Shown one piece after another: positions 21,387-32,300 of a stretch of DNA of 56,141 nucleotides; position 1 is the first letter of the stretch, and each line of letters opens with the position of its first letter. This stretch comes from a virus. The notes under the pieces are model-generated. The model saw only the letters and a list, made by a program, of their open reading frames with translations, did no database searches and was not told where the DNA came from. Position numbers and translations under genes: made by a program. The stretch is from positions 1 through 56,141 of IMG/VR virus record IMGVR_UViG_3300017613_000845. One strand, written 5' to 3'.

Positions 21387-24300
21387 TATTCACCTCCCAT
21401 CACTAAAAAGTTGACACCGGGAACCCCTGCTGGAGTGCCGGTCACATCGCCTGCGCCTGTTCCTGTTACATAACTAACACTGTTTATAGTAACACTCGGA
21501 GCTGAAGCCCCTGAGTACGTCTCCACAGACACTCCAAACTCAGTGCCGCCGTGATTCGTCAACCCGTCAACAACAATCACTCTCTTCTGGTCTGTGAATG
21601 TCTTAGAAGCAACTCCCAAAGTACATATGAAGTTCTGAGTAGCCCGTTGAACCCAACCACCGCCATCATTTGTATAGAAGCCTAAGGTCACCATACCTCC
21701 AAAGTAGAAACCAAATACGCCTTCAGCGTCGTACTCGTTGTAAACAGTAACATCAAAATCAAAAGTATAACTGTCATCGAAAGCCTCCGAAGCATCTGAC
21801 TTATGAAGCTCGAAATCATGTGTCCCGTTAGTCAACACTGTTGTGTCCGTGACTGTGCTCGGAGAGGTCGCCAGTTCTTTCAAGCGAATCTCAGCTGTGA
21901 ACCCTGAAGTTGACTGATTTATAGCTTTCACATCCTGATAGTAGTCATTTGCGAACGCCGACCAAGTGCTCAAGGCGCCTGCTCCAATTCTAATGAAAGG
22001 TACTGTCGCCCAAACAGGGTCAAATGTGTAACCTTCACCATCTCTGATCGTTCCAGTCTCAAGACCGAATGCAATTCCTCTGTGTGTTGTGTCTCCACCT
22101 GTCTGTTCGATTAAGGTATCGCCTCCCAACACGCCTGCCCCCACAATGGTTGCTTCCACGTAACCACTCAAAAGAAGACCTGAATTAAGTAAAGCTGCGA
22201 TGGAAGATTCCGAGCCATCCACCACATCTATTCTGGGTCGAGCAAATGCAGCTGTTTCAGCTGTGGCTACATACTGCATAACACGGTGCATCTGTTGTGT
22301 AGCACCGACAGCCGATTTGAAATCTGTTCCCGAAAGGACTTTTGTATTGGTTTCAGGATCATAAACGCCTGACTTCAAAGACTGTGTTGTACTGCTATAA
22401 CTACTGCTGTGGAGATACCCCACTATGAGAAACCACTTATCCAACTCAGGCAGCTCACCTGACCAAAAATAAGGATCACCATTTGGTGTATCATCTAGAT
22501 CAAGGGTCATTGTTGTGTCGTCACAACCGAAATAAATATCACTTGAGGCTGAAGATTGCTTAGCCCATACAGATAGTCTGTGTGTGCTTGTATGTGAGAA
22601 GCCTCCGCTGTCCGGATATACTTTAGACCAACCACCTGAGATGCTCCCTATTGTATTTCCGAGACACTCCCACAAAGGCTCAGGAGTGCCGTCCGGACCG
22701 ATGTCTAAGATAATGTTGTTTTCGATAATATCGCCGGCTCTTACCCAGTCAGACACGACGCCTGTTTGCGTACTCCCGGTACCGATTATCCATTCACCAA
22801 TATTCAATATATTGTTGGCGAGGCTGTTGTCTTGTGAGTACAACCAACCGGTACCGTTCCAATAAAATGGGGCGTTACCTTGGTCTATCTGATACCACAT
22901 ATCTCCAACCGACAAAGCAGTGGGATAACCTCCGAACATGAAATCACAGTTGTTGGCGGTCTGGTCTAACATCAGCAACCCTGAGATATCCGCATCGTCC
23001 ATCGTTAGATAGACTGTGTAGTCTGTCGGAGGGGAGCTGGTTGGGGTCACCAACGTGAATTGATTTGCTATCCCAGCTCTGAAAGCTATTTCTGCGTCTT
23101 GCGGCGTACCCACCACCAAATCGTCGCCATCTAAAGAAATTCTGACACTAGATTGAACATTGTCAACCGATTGATCAAGTATTGAATATAGTTTAGTAGC
23201 CGACGGAACATCATAAATATGAATAAGTCTGGCGTCTGAAGAACTTCCGTGACCTGCGATCGCCAAAGTATCGCCGTCGAGCGCCATCTCACCTCCGAAG
23301 TTGTCGTCAATCATCCGAGGGTTGTCGATGGTCTGTAAGAGGCTTCCGTCAGTTATATCAAATATATAAACTCTACCGACGTCCGGGGTGGCGCCGACTG
23401 AAGCATTGGACGCACCCACCACCAAATTTGTGCCATCCAACTGCAACTCTCTACCGAACCAACAGTAATCTTCGGGGTTAGGATTTGTGATCTCTCGTAT
23501 CGAAGCGTATGTGGTCGCGTTGAAGATGTGTATCTTACCCCAGCCAACCCCTGTGAATTGTTCAGAGATTCCAATATACGTACTATCCATCACCACTTCC
23601 ATGCCCCAACCCCCGCTGGTTTGTATGGTGGGTGATGGGAACGTGTGCAAAAGCGTTCCTGTTGATATCTGGAAGAGATATACTTCGCCAACACCATTTG
23701 TGCCACCATGATCTCTGAAAGATGAATCGGCCACCAAGACACGGTCTCCCAAAGCCGCCATGTCGGAACCGAATCTATTTTGTGGACTCCAAGGGTCTGG
23801 ATGCAACAGACTTCGAATGTAAGCGCCTGTTGTGATGTTGAAGATGTAAACTTTCCCCTGTTCATATGACGGAATAGGGTTATATGGAGCACTGACAATC
23901 AAGTTGGTTCCTGAAATCGCCATCCTGGCACCGAAATTGCCGTTTTGACTGGGTGCTGAGAAGGGGTGATAATTGTCTATTGTTCTCAAAAGTGCTCCAG
24001 TTGATGTGTTGTACACAGTCACCTCACCTGAATTGGAATCAGCTCTATGAGCGGCCACCACTGTATAAGTCCCTGTGAGCAAGACTTCATTACCAAATTC
24101 ATCATCTGCTGTGTGTAAAGTTGGTTCAAGTTTGTAATCAGCGGGATAATCACCGACATTAGCAGTCCACCAAGAATAGAAGGCAGTCCGTTCTGCGGCC
24201 GTTATTGCTTCAGTATGGATGGAAACTTCATCAAGTGTTAAATCTAAGTCACCAAATGATGAATTAAAAATTGAAAAAGGAGCGTCAAGATCTCCAGTCC

Positions 24301-27300
24301 AATCCACAGCTGTTGATGAGATGTCTATGGAATCAGTGTTTTCTCCGTTAACCTCAAAGGTTAAAAGACCTGTGCCAGTTTTATCACATACAAGAGAGAT
24401 ATAAGCAGTTTCAAAATCAAAAAGCACTCCAATAAGATGAAATCCAATATTTCCAGTTGCAAAGCCGAGTTCCACTTCACCATCTTCAAAGACTTCAGCG
24501 ACAAGCATCCAACTATTACCTAGTCCACCACCCAGTAAAAGACTCCCTCCTTCCAACAAAGTTCCTGCAGAAATCGCAAATTCCATTGTAAAGTCGGTTG
24601 TAAGTGTCACATCTGATATTGATGCTGCTGATATGGTCTGTAAATTACTTTGAGTTTTCGCTCGTCCTGTACCATCCGCCAGTGTTGAAGCGGCATCAAA
24701 TCCAGCTGTTCCTGCATCTATACTATAAGTAAGGTTATGATTTCCCATAGAATCTAAAGCAACTGTTCCTGTTATTTCATCTAACTTCCAATACCATTCC
24801 GGAAGAGAAGCCACTTTAGTGGACATGAAGGTATCAGGTAGTCCAGCCAAAGCTCCAAATTCAAAGTCTGCAAGACCTCTGTCGTAAACTTTTATTTCAT
24901 CAAGGTAACCGTCGAAGAATGAGCTGTCGTAGCCTTCATCGTTTCGACAAGCCATTCTGATGTAGTTTGTATCAGCGTAATCCAGACCACCTGCGTATGC
25001 AACTGTATCTTCTAATATACCGTCAACATAGACTTTTATATTAGCGCCGTCATACTTGAAACCAAAACGGCTATTCTCTCCTGTATTGACAGCCGAAATA
25101 CTTTCAGCAAAAGCCCAGTCTGTGTTCAAGACAGTTCCTGTATTACTACCTATATAGACACGTATTTTGCCGTCAGCTTGCGTCTCTATTCTCCAACCGC
25201 CGATTTCAGGGTTTGCGGAGGCTGATTGAAGTATGGTAGACACCTCGGTTGTCGTATGTCGTGAGCAAAAACTTACAGAGATTTCTGAAGGTTTTATGGC
25301 TTCATTATCGTCGGCCATGCCGTAATCATTTGCGGCCGAATCGAAATTGAAAGCTTCATCTAAACACCCTAAGACCCCTGTGTTCTCCGGCAATCTAAAC
25401 TTAGGCTCGAAGAATGCCTGATTTCTGTCTCCTACTGTGCCGTCATTGAATGTATTGGAGCCTACTTCAAAACCCACAGAAGGCCATTCGGAGCCTGTTC
25501 GAGCGTGTATTCGAGGAGCGTGACCGCTCACCGACACGGTTTGTACCGCAGCGATATACCTACCTGCCGCTAAAATAGGTAAATCATAATAGGTGTCAAC
25601 TGTAGTCCCTAAGTTTTGATCTTCAGCCGCTACACCGTCTGTCATGTAGATTGCGTAGTGCTTGACGGCAATACCTGCCGGAGCCTCCCAAGAGAGTCTG
25701 CCGGCCGTCAACCCTATCATTGTTTCCGACGGTTGCGAATAAGTGAGATTCTTCACTTGAGGAACAAGAGAGTTCCAAACACTTCTGGCTGGAACAACTT
25801 CATCATCAGGAGCGTTCCAAGCGAAAGTTCTGGCGTCGAACACGGTCAACTTCAATTCAAGTAAGCTGTCTTTTGTGACCGTAAGCTCATCGATCATATA
25901 TAGAATTGAGTTGATTTCCAGCTCATTGCTCTGAACATGCAACACATCTCCGGGTTCAAGATATAGAAAGTCTTTCGAAAGACTCAGCACCAAGGAGTGT
26001 GAATTTCGAGAACGTCTCACAACTTCCTCAGCATAAGCTTTTGCGTGATGTATATTTGTTACGCCTGCAGGGCTGGCTGTTGTTTCCAATTGTAGTCCAT
26101 TGTCTTCATCAATATATGTTGTTAGATAAGGACCATCAGCGTCGTATTTGTCAGGCCAACTTGCGCTGTCTTTTTCAAAATCCTTGCTCTCATTCAAGAA
26201 CTCCACTGTGCAAAAGTTGTAGCGATCACTTAAGTCAGGCCATGCAATATTTATAGTCTCATTAATTATAATGTCGTCGTCTGTTAGATAGGCCGCCACA
26301 AGTTGCTGATCTGGTCCGATATCCCAATCGTCTTCCCAGTCGGAAGTCACACCAGGCTCATCTGTTGTCGTCTTGTTCGCTCTGAATAGATTTATCTGAT
26401 TCGCACCGTAAATGTGCTGTACTATGTCGCCTTCATTCCAAGAACCAGCCGTCCAAATTTCTGGATAAAGGAGACGCAGACTGTACATACCATTGGACCA
26501 AAAGAGGCGTGCGTGGCTCATAGCGCTCAGGATCTTTTCGACATTCGTTCTTATGCTATTTCCTGTGTCGAGAACACCGTTGAATTCATATCTTTGTAGA
26601 GTACGATCTCCAACTTCTTTGCTCCAAAGCTTTCCTTCTTTCGGTAAGACAGTTGAGCCATTCACTTCCACCAACTTGCCGCAGATCTCTTGCGCCAAAT
26701 AAAAGCTTTCCAGATCAACCTTATTAATATCAAGGCCGCCGCCATACTTGGAGTTCGTCAAATAGTCCAGAAGAACAAGTGCCGCATTGTTTGAGTATTC
26801 CTTGAGGGCGGTAAGCGTGTAGCCTTCACCATCGTTGTCGTCCACTCCGTACACGGCGATACCCTTTACATAATAAGTAACATTCGGAGGTCCATGATAT
26901 TGTGGATCGTCCCTATCTATTTTAAATACGCAAGCCGCGTACGCTACATTCTGAAACTGTGAGTTGTGCGTCACACCGTCCGCTATTGTAGGGAAGTTTG
27001 TATGCATCAATGTGCTGGGACCCCCTTCACGATGTACTGAGATTCTTCCGGAAGAGCCATACTCATCATCATCAAAATCTAAGTCGTTGATGTCCACATA
27101 GTTGACAGCACTTAGACCTCTGTAGCTCAGCACCTGGTTAAAGAATAGGAACTCTTTCTTGGTTCCTGTCTGGTTAGAGCTTAAAGCAGAGTTCATCCAT
27201 CCACGTCTGGAGTGTGAGTAAGGGAACATACCTGCAGCAGGCTGCTCCACAGTCGCCGGAACCACCGTGAGAGCGCCCGAACCGGCGGAGTAACCTGAAA

Positions 27301-28027
27301 TCTTACATAGAGAAGCTATCACTGTAGGGGTGAATGTCATCTCTTTCGTGATCACATCTTCCCAAGGTCCAACATCATCATCAAACGGTGGGTGATAAAG
27401 CGTAATTTGTCTTCCGATTGGGAATAGTGCAGCTCGGCCGGTTTGAACTGTCACCGAAAGAGTGCCTTGATTGTCTCTAGTTATTGTATTGCCTATGATA
27501 GAGTCTTCCAAATCTTCTGCGCTGAAGTAGTCTCCGCTTGCGTAATCAGGTCCGGCATACGCAATTATGTACCAGTATGCATATGAGAGATTCATGAATC
27601 CGCCATACCCTGCCTCGCCGTCGAACGTAACATCGAGCATCCTGATGGCGAGAGCGCTGAGCGTTGAAGTTCCTGGGATTGTGAAAGTGTTATATCTTGA
27701 GTATACTGAACCGGATGTTGTGAACGTTGAAGTATTGGTGTCCACAGGTGTAAACGTGAAACTATCCGCAGTTCGATGGAACACCCTGTTCCCTCCGATC
27801 TTAGATCGTCCATACACAACAGGGACGTTCATGACGTCGCTCTCGGTGTTGAATTGGAAACCTTTTTGCTTATCGGCCTCTTCCTCGGCGGCTGCTTGTT
27901 GCGCTTTTATTTTGTCTCTCTGCCGCTTCGCCTGTACTTGAGAATAGGCCATTGTGGCGACAGTGAACCACATATATGCGACTGTAACTTTAAGCAAGCC
28001 AGCCAGTGCAGTAACTACCCAAACCAT
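21386..28027 (-). CDS. gpJ-like central tail protein with LamG and FG-GAP domains (2213 aa)
   Basis: Residues 1 to about 750 look like the central tail-tip (lambda gpJ / TIP attachment) family: a hydrophobic N-terminus, VPVVYGRSKIGGNRVF near residue 70, and the YLEPGDVLHVQS segment near 690. A fibronectin type III-like domain follows (about 755-850). LamG/concanavalin-like modules follow at about 860-1050 and 1075-1290, then a run of FG-GAP-type beta-propeller blades at about 1310-1650 (FGARMAISGTNLIVSAPYN, FGSDMAALGDRVLVADSS, FGGEMALDGDTLAIAG). The last 550 residues are beta-rich with WAKQSS...IYFGCDD-type segments found in marine phage tail proteins. It probably forms the tail tip and binds the host receptor. 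Its start overlaps nothing and lies one base after the preceding gene. Confidence 0.88.
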   Translation of the reverse strand: MVWVVTALAGLLKVTVAYMWFTVATMAYSQVQAKRQRDKIKAQQAAAEEEADKQKGFQFNTESDVMNVPVVYGRSKIGGNRVFHRTADSFTFTPVDTNTSTFTTSGSVYSRYNTFTIPGTSTLSALAIRMLDVTFDGEAGYGGFMNLSYAYWYIIAYAGPDYASGDYFSAEDLEDSIIGNTITRDNQGTLSVTVQTGRAALFPIGRQITLYHPPFDDDVGPWEDVITKEMTFTPTVIASLCKISGYSAGSGALTVVPATVEQPAAGMFPYSHSRRGWMNSALSSNQTGTKKEFLFFNQVLSYRGLSAVNYVDINDLDFDDDEYGSSGRISVHREGGPSTLMHTNFPTIADGVTHNSQFQNVAYAACVFKIDRDDPQYHGPPNVTYYVKGIAVYGVDDNDGEGYTLTALKEYSNNAALVLLDYLTNSKYGGGLDINKVDLESFYLAQEICGKLVEVNGSTVLPKEGKLWSKEVGDRTLQRYEFNGVLDTGNSIRTNVEKILSAMSHARLFWSNGMYSLRLLYPEIWTAGSWNEGDIVQHIYGANQINLFRANKTTTDEPGVTSDWEDDWDIGPDQQLVAAYLTDDDIIINETINIAWPDLSDRYNFCTVEFLNESKDFEKDSASWPDKYDADGPYLTTYIDEDNGLQLETTASPAGVTNIHHAKAYAEEVVRRSRNSHSLVLSLSKDFLYLEPGDVLHVQSNELEINSILYMIDELTVTKDSLLELKLTVFDARTFAWNAPDDEVVPARSVWNSLVPQVKNLTYSQPSETMIGLTAGRLSWEAPAGIAVKHYAIYMTDGVAAEDQNLGTTVDTYYDLPILAAGRYIAAVQTVSVSGHAPRIHARTGSEWPSVGFEVGSNTFNDGTVGDRNQAFFEPKFRLPENTGVLGCLDEAFNFDSAANDYGMADDNEAIKPSEISVSFCSRHTTTEVSTILQSASANPEIGGWRIETQADGKIRVYIGSNTGTVLNTDWAFAESISAVNTGENSRFGFKYDGANIKVYVDGILEDTVAYAGGLDYADTNYIRMACRNDEGYDSSFFDGYLDEIKVYDRGLADFEFGALAGLPDTFMSTKVASLPEWYWKLDEITGTVALDSMGNHNLTYSIDAGTAGFDAASTLADGTGRAKTQSNLQTISAASISDVTLTTDFTMEFAISAGTLLEGGSLLLGGGLGNSWMLVAEVFEDGEVELGFATGNIGFHLIGVLFDFETAYISLVCDKTGTGLLTFEVNGENTDSIDISSTAVDWTGDLDAPFSIFNSSFGDLDLTLDEVSIHTEAITAAERTAFYSWWTANVGDYPADYKLEPTLHTADDEFGNEVLLTGTYTVVAAHRADSNSGEVTVYNTSTGALLRTIDNYHPFSAPSQNGNFGARMAISGTNLIVSAPYNPIPSYEQGKVYIFNITTGAYIRSLLHPDPWSPQNRFGSDMAALGDRVLVADSSFRDHGGTNGVGEVYLFQISTGTLLHTFPSPTIQTSGGWGMEVVMDSTYIGISEQFTGVGWGKIHIFNATTYASIREITNPNPEDYCWFGRELQLDGTNLVVGASNASVGATPDVGRVYIFDITDGSLLQTIDNPRMIDDNFGGEMALDGDTLAIAGHGSSSDARLIHIYDVPSATKLYSILDQSVDNVQSSVRISLDGDDLVVGTPQDAEIAFRAGIANQFTLVTPTSSPPTDYTVYLTMDDADISGLLMLDQTANNCDFMFGGYPTALSVGDMWYQIDQGNAPFYWNGTGWLYSQDNSLANNILNIGEWIIGTGSTQTGVVSDWVRAGDIIENNIILDIGPDGTPEPLWECLGNTIGSISGGWSKVYPDSGGFSHTSTHRLSVWAKQSSASSDIYFGCDDTTMTLDLDDTPNGDPYFWSGELPELDKWFLIVGYLHSSSYSSTTQSLKSGVYDPETNTKVLSGTDFKSAVGATQQMHRVMQYVATAETAAFARPRIDVVDGSESSIAALLNSGLLLSGYVEATIVGAGVLGGDTLIEQTGGDTTHRGIAFGLETGTIRDGEGYTFDPVWATVPFIRIGAGALSTWSAFANDYYQDVKAINQSTSGFTAEIRLKELATSPSTVTDTTVLTNGTHDFELHKSDASEAFDDSYTFDFDVTVYNEYDAEGVFGFYFGGMVTLGFYTNDGGGWVQRATQNFICTLGVASKTFTDQKRVIVVDGLTNHGGTEFGVSVETYSGASAPSVTINSVSYVTGTGAGDVTGTPAGVPGVNFLVMGGE

Positions 28028-28642
28028 TTAATCATCTCCTATTCTTCCCCAATTCACTGTTAACCCTTCGGAGCCTTCATAAAGCTCATCATAGTCAGTA
28101 TGCGTGGGATATTGCTGGTTAATAAAATTCTTTGAAGTTAATATAGATCTTTGAATATCCAAAGCAGCCATCGGCGCAGCACCCTCCACAACCAAGATTG
28201 TCTCTTCGTTTAGACTGATTGAGTAGTTGGCGCTATTTAAGTAGCCACTATAGACAGTAAAATACTCATCATAAGGCGTGCCTGGTTCTGCTCCAAATTC
28301 CAGAGCGTCCGACCCATTCACAAAACCTCCTAAAAGCAGAATGTCAGTGCCCACGAGCTGTGTCCCTGTTCCCGACTCGAAAAAGGGTCTGAGTAGAAAT
28401 TCAGGATCGTGAAAACCTATGCCATATGCGCCCTTGTCCAATAAACTGGAGATTGTGGGAGGGTCTAAAGACGCAAGCCCTGAATCTGTCAAGTATGTTT
28501 CACCGTTGTAGTCGAAATCATAAGGCAGTGTGGTGTAACGGAGGTACTCGTTAGAAGGGTTTGGACCGATTTGGATTAGTATAAAAGGGTTCGGGTCATC
28601 TCTGCCCATAAGTGTCATCAAATTCGCTGACAGTTTTTTCAT
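28028..28642 (-). CDS. Distal tail protein, tail-tip assembly (204 aa)
   Basis: Its position between the tape measure and gpJ-like genes, its beta-rich composition and the N-terminus FILIQIGPNPSNEYLRYTTL, followed by DFDYNGETYLT, resemble the DUF2163/DUF1833-type tail-tip proteins that sit next to the gpJ homolog. It ends in NWGRIGDD at a stop next to the gpJ-like start. Its function in assembling the tail tip is inferred from order and family resemblance only. Confidence 0.6.
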   Translation of the reverse strand: MKKLSANLMTLMGRDDPNPFILIQIGPNPSNEYLRYTTLPYDFDYNGETYLTDSGLASLDPPTISSLLDKGAYGIGFHDPEFLLRPFFESGTGTQLVGTDILLLGGFVNGSDALEFGAEPGTPYDEYFTVYSGYLNSANYSISLNEETILVVEGAAPMAALDIQRSILTSKNFINQQYPTHTDYDELYEGSEGLTVNWGRIGDD

Positions 28643-29349
28643 TAGAGCGCCTCCACAAATTGTAAGTTGCTCAAATCTTCGAGAATGCCGTCTAGGTAGC
28701 GTAACCCTAGAACAGAGCCGACTTCCTGATAGCAGGACATGGCAACATTCTTTCCTAGGTGGATCACTTCAGAACCGCCCACAGGCGCTGTCAACGCCGG
28801 TAACGTGGAAATGTTGGCTGTGTTTGCACCTATGTTTATTGAGTCGATATTTGTTATGAGATATACCTTATCATGGCCATTAAACTTTATAAAATCTCCT
28901 TTGAAAACTTGAGAGTCGGCGTTCAACGTCATAGCGAAGGTGCTTGCTCCAACAGTAACCGGCGCATTTGTGCTACCTGTCCCTTTTGAGAACATAATCT
29001 CACCGCCCGCGCTTGCAGGGTATTCAACCGAGGGTGTTCCATCTTGTAAACCTACTGCGGTTCCTCCATACTTGATCATCAGCGGTGGACGAACGAACAA
29101 AACCTCCGTAGCACCTTTTATCATGTTGTTTATAAAGTAATCGACAGATTGCGAACCTGAGATGCCACTTGTCTCAATACGCCACCTTTGTGCTAACCCC
29201 CTACTGGTGCGTCGTTTCAGCGAGAGTGTGTCGGACGCCGATTCTAAACGTTCCGGGGTAACCGAAAGAGGTGATAGGAACTTACAAAGGAGTTGACCTT
29301 CACTTCCGTCTGCGTCATTCGCTGTTGTGATATCTAATACTCCAAACAT
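28642..29349 (-). CDS. Distal tail protein (235 aa)
   Basis: Beta-rich protein directly after the tape measure; the stop of the latter and this ATG overlap. The region QRWRIETSGISGSQ followed by a strand-rich, Gly/Ala-rich middle is consistent with a distal tail or tail-hub component as found in this position in lambda-like and marine siphophages. No catalytic motif is seen. The assignment rests mainly on gene order. Confidence 0.6.
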   Translation of the reverse strand: MFGVLDITTANDADGSEGQLLCKFLSPLSVTPERLESASDTLSLKRRTSRGLAQRWRIETSGISGSQSVDYFINNMIKGATEVLFVRPPLMIKYGGTAVGLQDGTPSVEYPASAGGEIMFSKGTGSTNAPVTVGASTFAMTLNADSQVFKGDFIKFNGHDKVYLITNIDSINIGANTANISTLPALTAPVGGSEVIHLGKNVAMSCYQEVGSVLGLRYLDGILEDLSNLQFVEAL

Positions 29350-32300
29350 TATCTATACCCCTTATCTCTGTTGTAAGCATTTATGCCGGTGGCTAACTGT
29401 GGTAGCATTCCAAATACCTCTTTACGTGTCTGTTTTGAAACATCGCCTGTTATGCTCAGATTCACTGTTGTCATATCTTTCGATCGCGCATCGGCGGATT
29501 TCTGCAACATCGAACCTCCTCTGTCGGATGACACAGCACCACCTTTGGCGAAGTGTCTTAGCTTGTCATCATTAATAGCTTTCACCAATGATCCGTATTT
29601 TCTGGTGGACTCTGCATTAATTACATATTCACCATCCGAAAGCATTGCTGGAATACTGTCTGAGGTGCCTGTACCAGGACCGCTTATATAACCACCTGTG
29701 GCCGCCGCTAATACTGGACCACCCTCAGAGAATGAAAATAGTGTCTTCAAAACACTCCCTATCAGCTTTCCAATGCTCTCCCCAATGCCTCCAAATGCAT
29801 CTTGGAAGCTTGACTCGAATACACTGGCGATTCCCTTAAACACTCCATCAACCATCTGTTCAGAGAATGTGTCCATGAGATTTGAAACTAAGCTGTCTCG
29901 TAAGCGATTGGTGAAGGTACTCCAAACGGACTCACCCTCATCAGCTTCGCCTTTGAAGAGTCCTGAGAAAGCGCTTTGCATCTCACCTTTCATTGCCGAT
30001 GCGAAAGCCGCAGTCTGCTCCGCCAATTTTTCACTGGGGTTTTCAGTGGCCTTCACCAACTCTTCACCAAACTTACGTTCCAATTTAACTAAATGTTCAG
30101 CAATCAATGCTCTGGAAGCTTCATCAGTGGCTGGGTCTAGCTCTTCTAAAGACGATTTCAAAGCAATCATCGCTTTCGCTATTCCTTGTAACATAGAATC
30201 ATTTGCATTACTTACCATCTGATAGGCCTGCTCATCGTATGATAGATTTGCTTCTTTGAAAGTACCACGAGCCGACACTCCGAAAGCCTCACCTTTGCCG
30301 TACTTCTCTTTGTATTTATTCACTTGACTGTCACGTTCACTCTGTTGCGCAAGTCTTCCAAAGTTGTTCTTGTTATCATTGAAGTCCTCAACCTTATCAG
30401 CAAAGTTCCAAGCCGTCATCAATAGGTTGCGTAAATGATCTATAGGGAGGTCTTGTAAAGATTTAACATAATCGGTGAGTCTCGGGAATTGTTTTGTGAT
30501 CTCACCTATGGCGTCATCACGAGTGACCTCGCCGATCATCATGTTGCGCTCCATCCGTGAAGAGCCTGTCAGAATATCACGCAGACTTTTGGCTTTTCGT
30601 AAAGCTCTGCCGAGCTGGTCGGCGATTTCCTCAAACCGATGTGCGTTGTTCTTGTCCAGAAGCTGTCTTCTAATTGCTTGGATCTTACTGTCAGCTTGTT
30701 GAAGTCGTCCCAGATCTTCTTTGTTTATGAACATCGCCTGACCTTCACCAATACCCATACGGCTCAGCATACTAAAGATTTTACCGGCGCTGTCGTAAAG
30801 CCTATCCAATTCAATTGTGGCAACCTTATTCATAAGTATGAGTTTCTCTTGAATCAGTTTATCAATTCTTAACTTATCTGCGGTATTATCTAGATTTTTG
30901 ATATCTCTGTTTAATTTCTCTATCTCATCGGCCATCACTCTTAAATCGGCGAGCGCCGCGTCTCCGAAGCCTCCAAGATCTTCAAAGGCCATATTCAATC
31001 CGAATGAGGATAGACTGGCCAGCATTCCGTTGACGGTCGAAGGCATCTTATTTAAATCTTCCAAAGCATCTCTGAACATCTTATTCAAAATGCTCCAAGC
31101 TTCGGGAAGCTCATCGAAGGTGTCTTCTAGATAGTCCATTGCGTTTTGCATGTCAAATAGATGTTGAGCACCTGCTTTTAGAGCTTTCTCTCCTTTAAAC
31201 TCCAGAACGCCTGCAGTATCGATTCCTAAATAGTTTCCAAAAGCGATTTGAGCTTTGAGACCGCCTTCATTCAAAAGCTTCTTCTGAAGATTTTTCATGG
31301 TGGTGTCTATCTCTCTTTCTAATCTCTTACGCTCTTTGTCACCCAACTCCACATCAACTCTCAAAGCCTTCTGATCTTCAAAGATTGCCCTGGCCATACT
31401 GGATAGTTCACCAGCTAGCTCAATGCCAATGTCTTCAAAAGCGTCGTCATCAAAACCTTTGAGTTTTATGTCGCTGAAAAGATTTTCCATATTTTCTTTA
31501 GCAGAGACTCTAAACGCATCCGAACGTGCTTTCAATTCGTCGAATTTAATTCTTAAGTTCTCAACGTCACCAACAGCCTTTCGCCACTCTTCAAAGTTGG
31601 CGGCGTTTCGAATGGCCTCGTCTGCTTCTTTGGCCTTTAATCCAATATCCTTCATCGCAGATAGTATTGGGTCGCTGGCCGCAAACATCTCTTCGCGGTT
31701 TATACTCACACCAATAAGATTCATATTCGATTGTAATGCATTCAGACTCTTTTGGAAAGTCTTTATATTTGCATTTCTCTCATTGCTGGCGAAAGCAGCA
31801 TCCAGGCGTGCTTCCACATCGATGGCGGCATCTGACATCCTTTTAAATACACCGGTGGTGTCATTTTCAAGAGTTATTATATTATTAGGCATGGACCTTT
31901 GTATCGCCTCCAATGCCTTCATCGACACCAAATATGTCTGCATTGCACGCGTTAGGCCTAGTTCCTCATCAGCACTTATGTCATACGTCTCACCTAACTT
32001 CTCTCTAGCTTTTAAAATATTCTTGAGCATTTCTTGGACAGCAGAACCATCCTCACCCTTAAAGCCTACATCGTAAAGAGTCTTTCTTTTAGCTTCATGG
32101 GCTTTACGAGCATCAGTGGTCTCTCTCTTATCTTTTTCAAAATGATCATTCCAGCTCCTTATTGTGATCATCATACTTCCGAATCCATGAGCAAGATCCG
32201 CCATACCTTGCCCAACTTGGCCGTACCAGTCTAAATCTTCAAATTGAAACGCCTTCAGCTGTTCTGTCGTACCAACGTAATCTTTAGCCTGTTTAACAAT

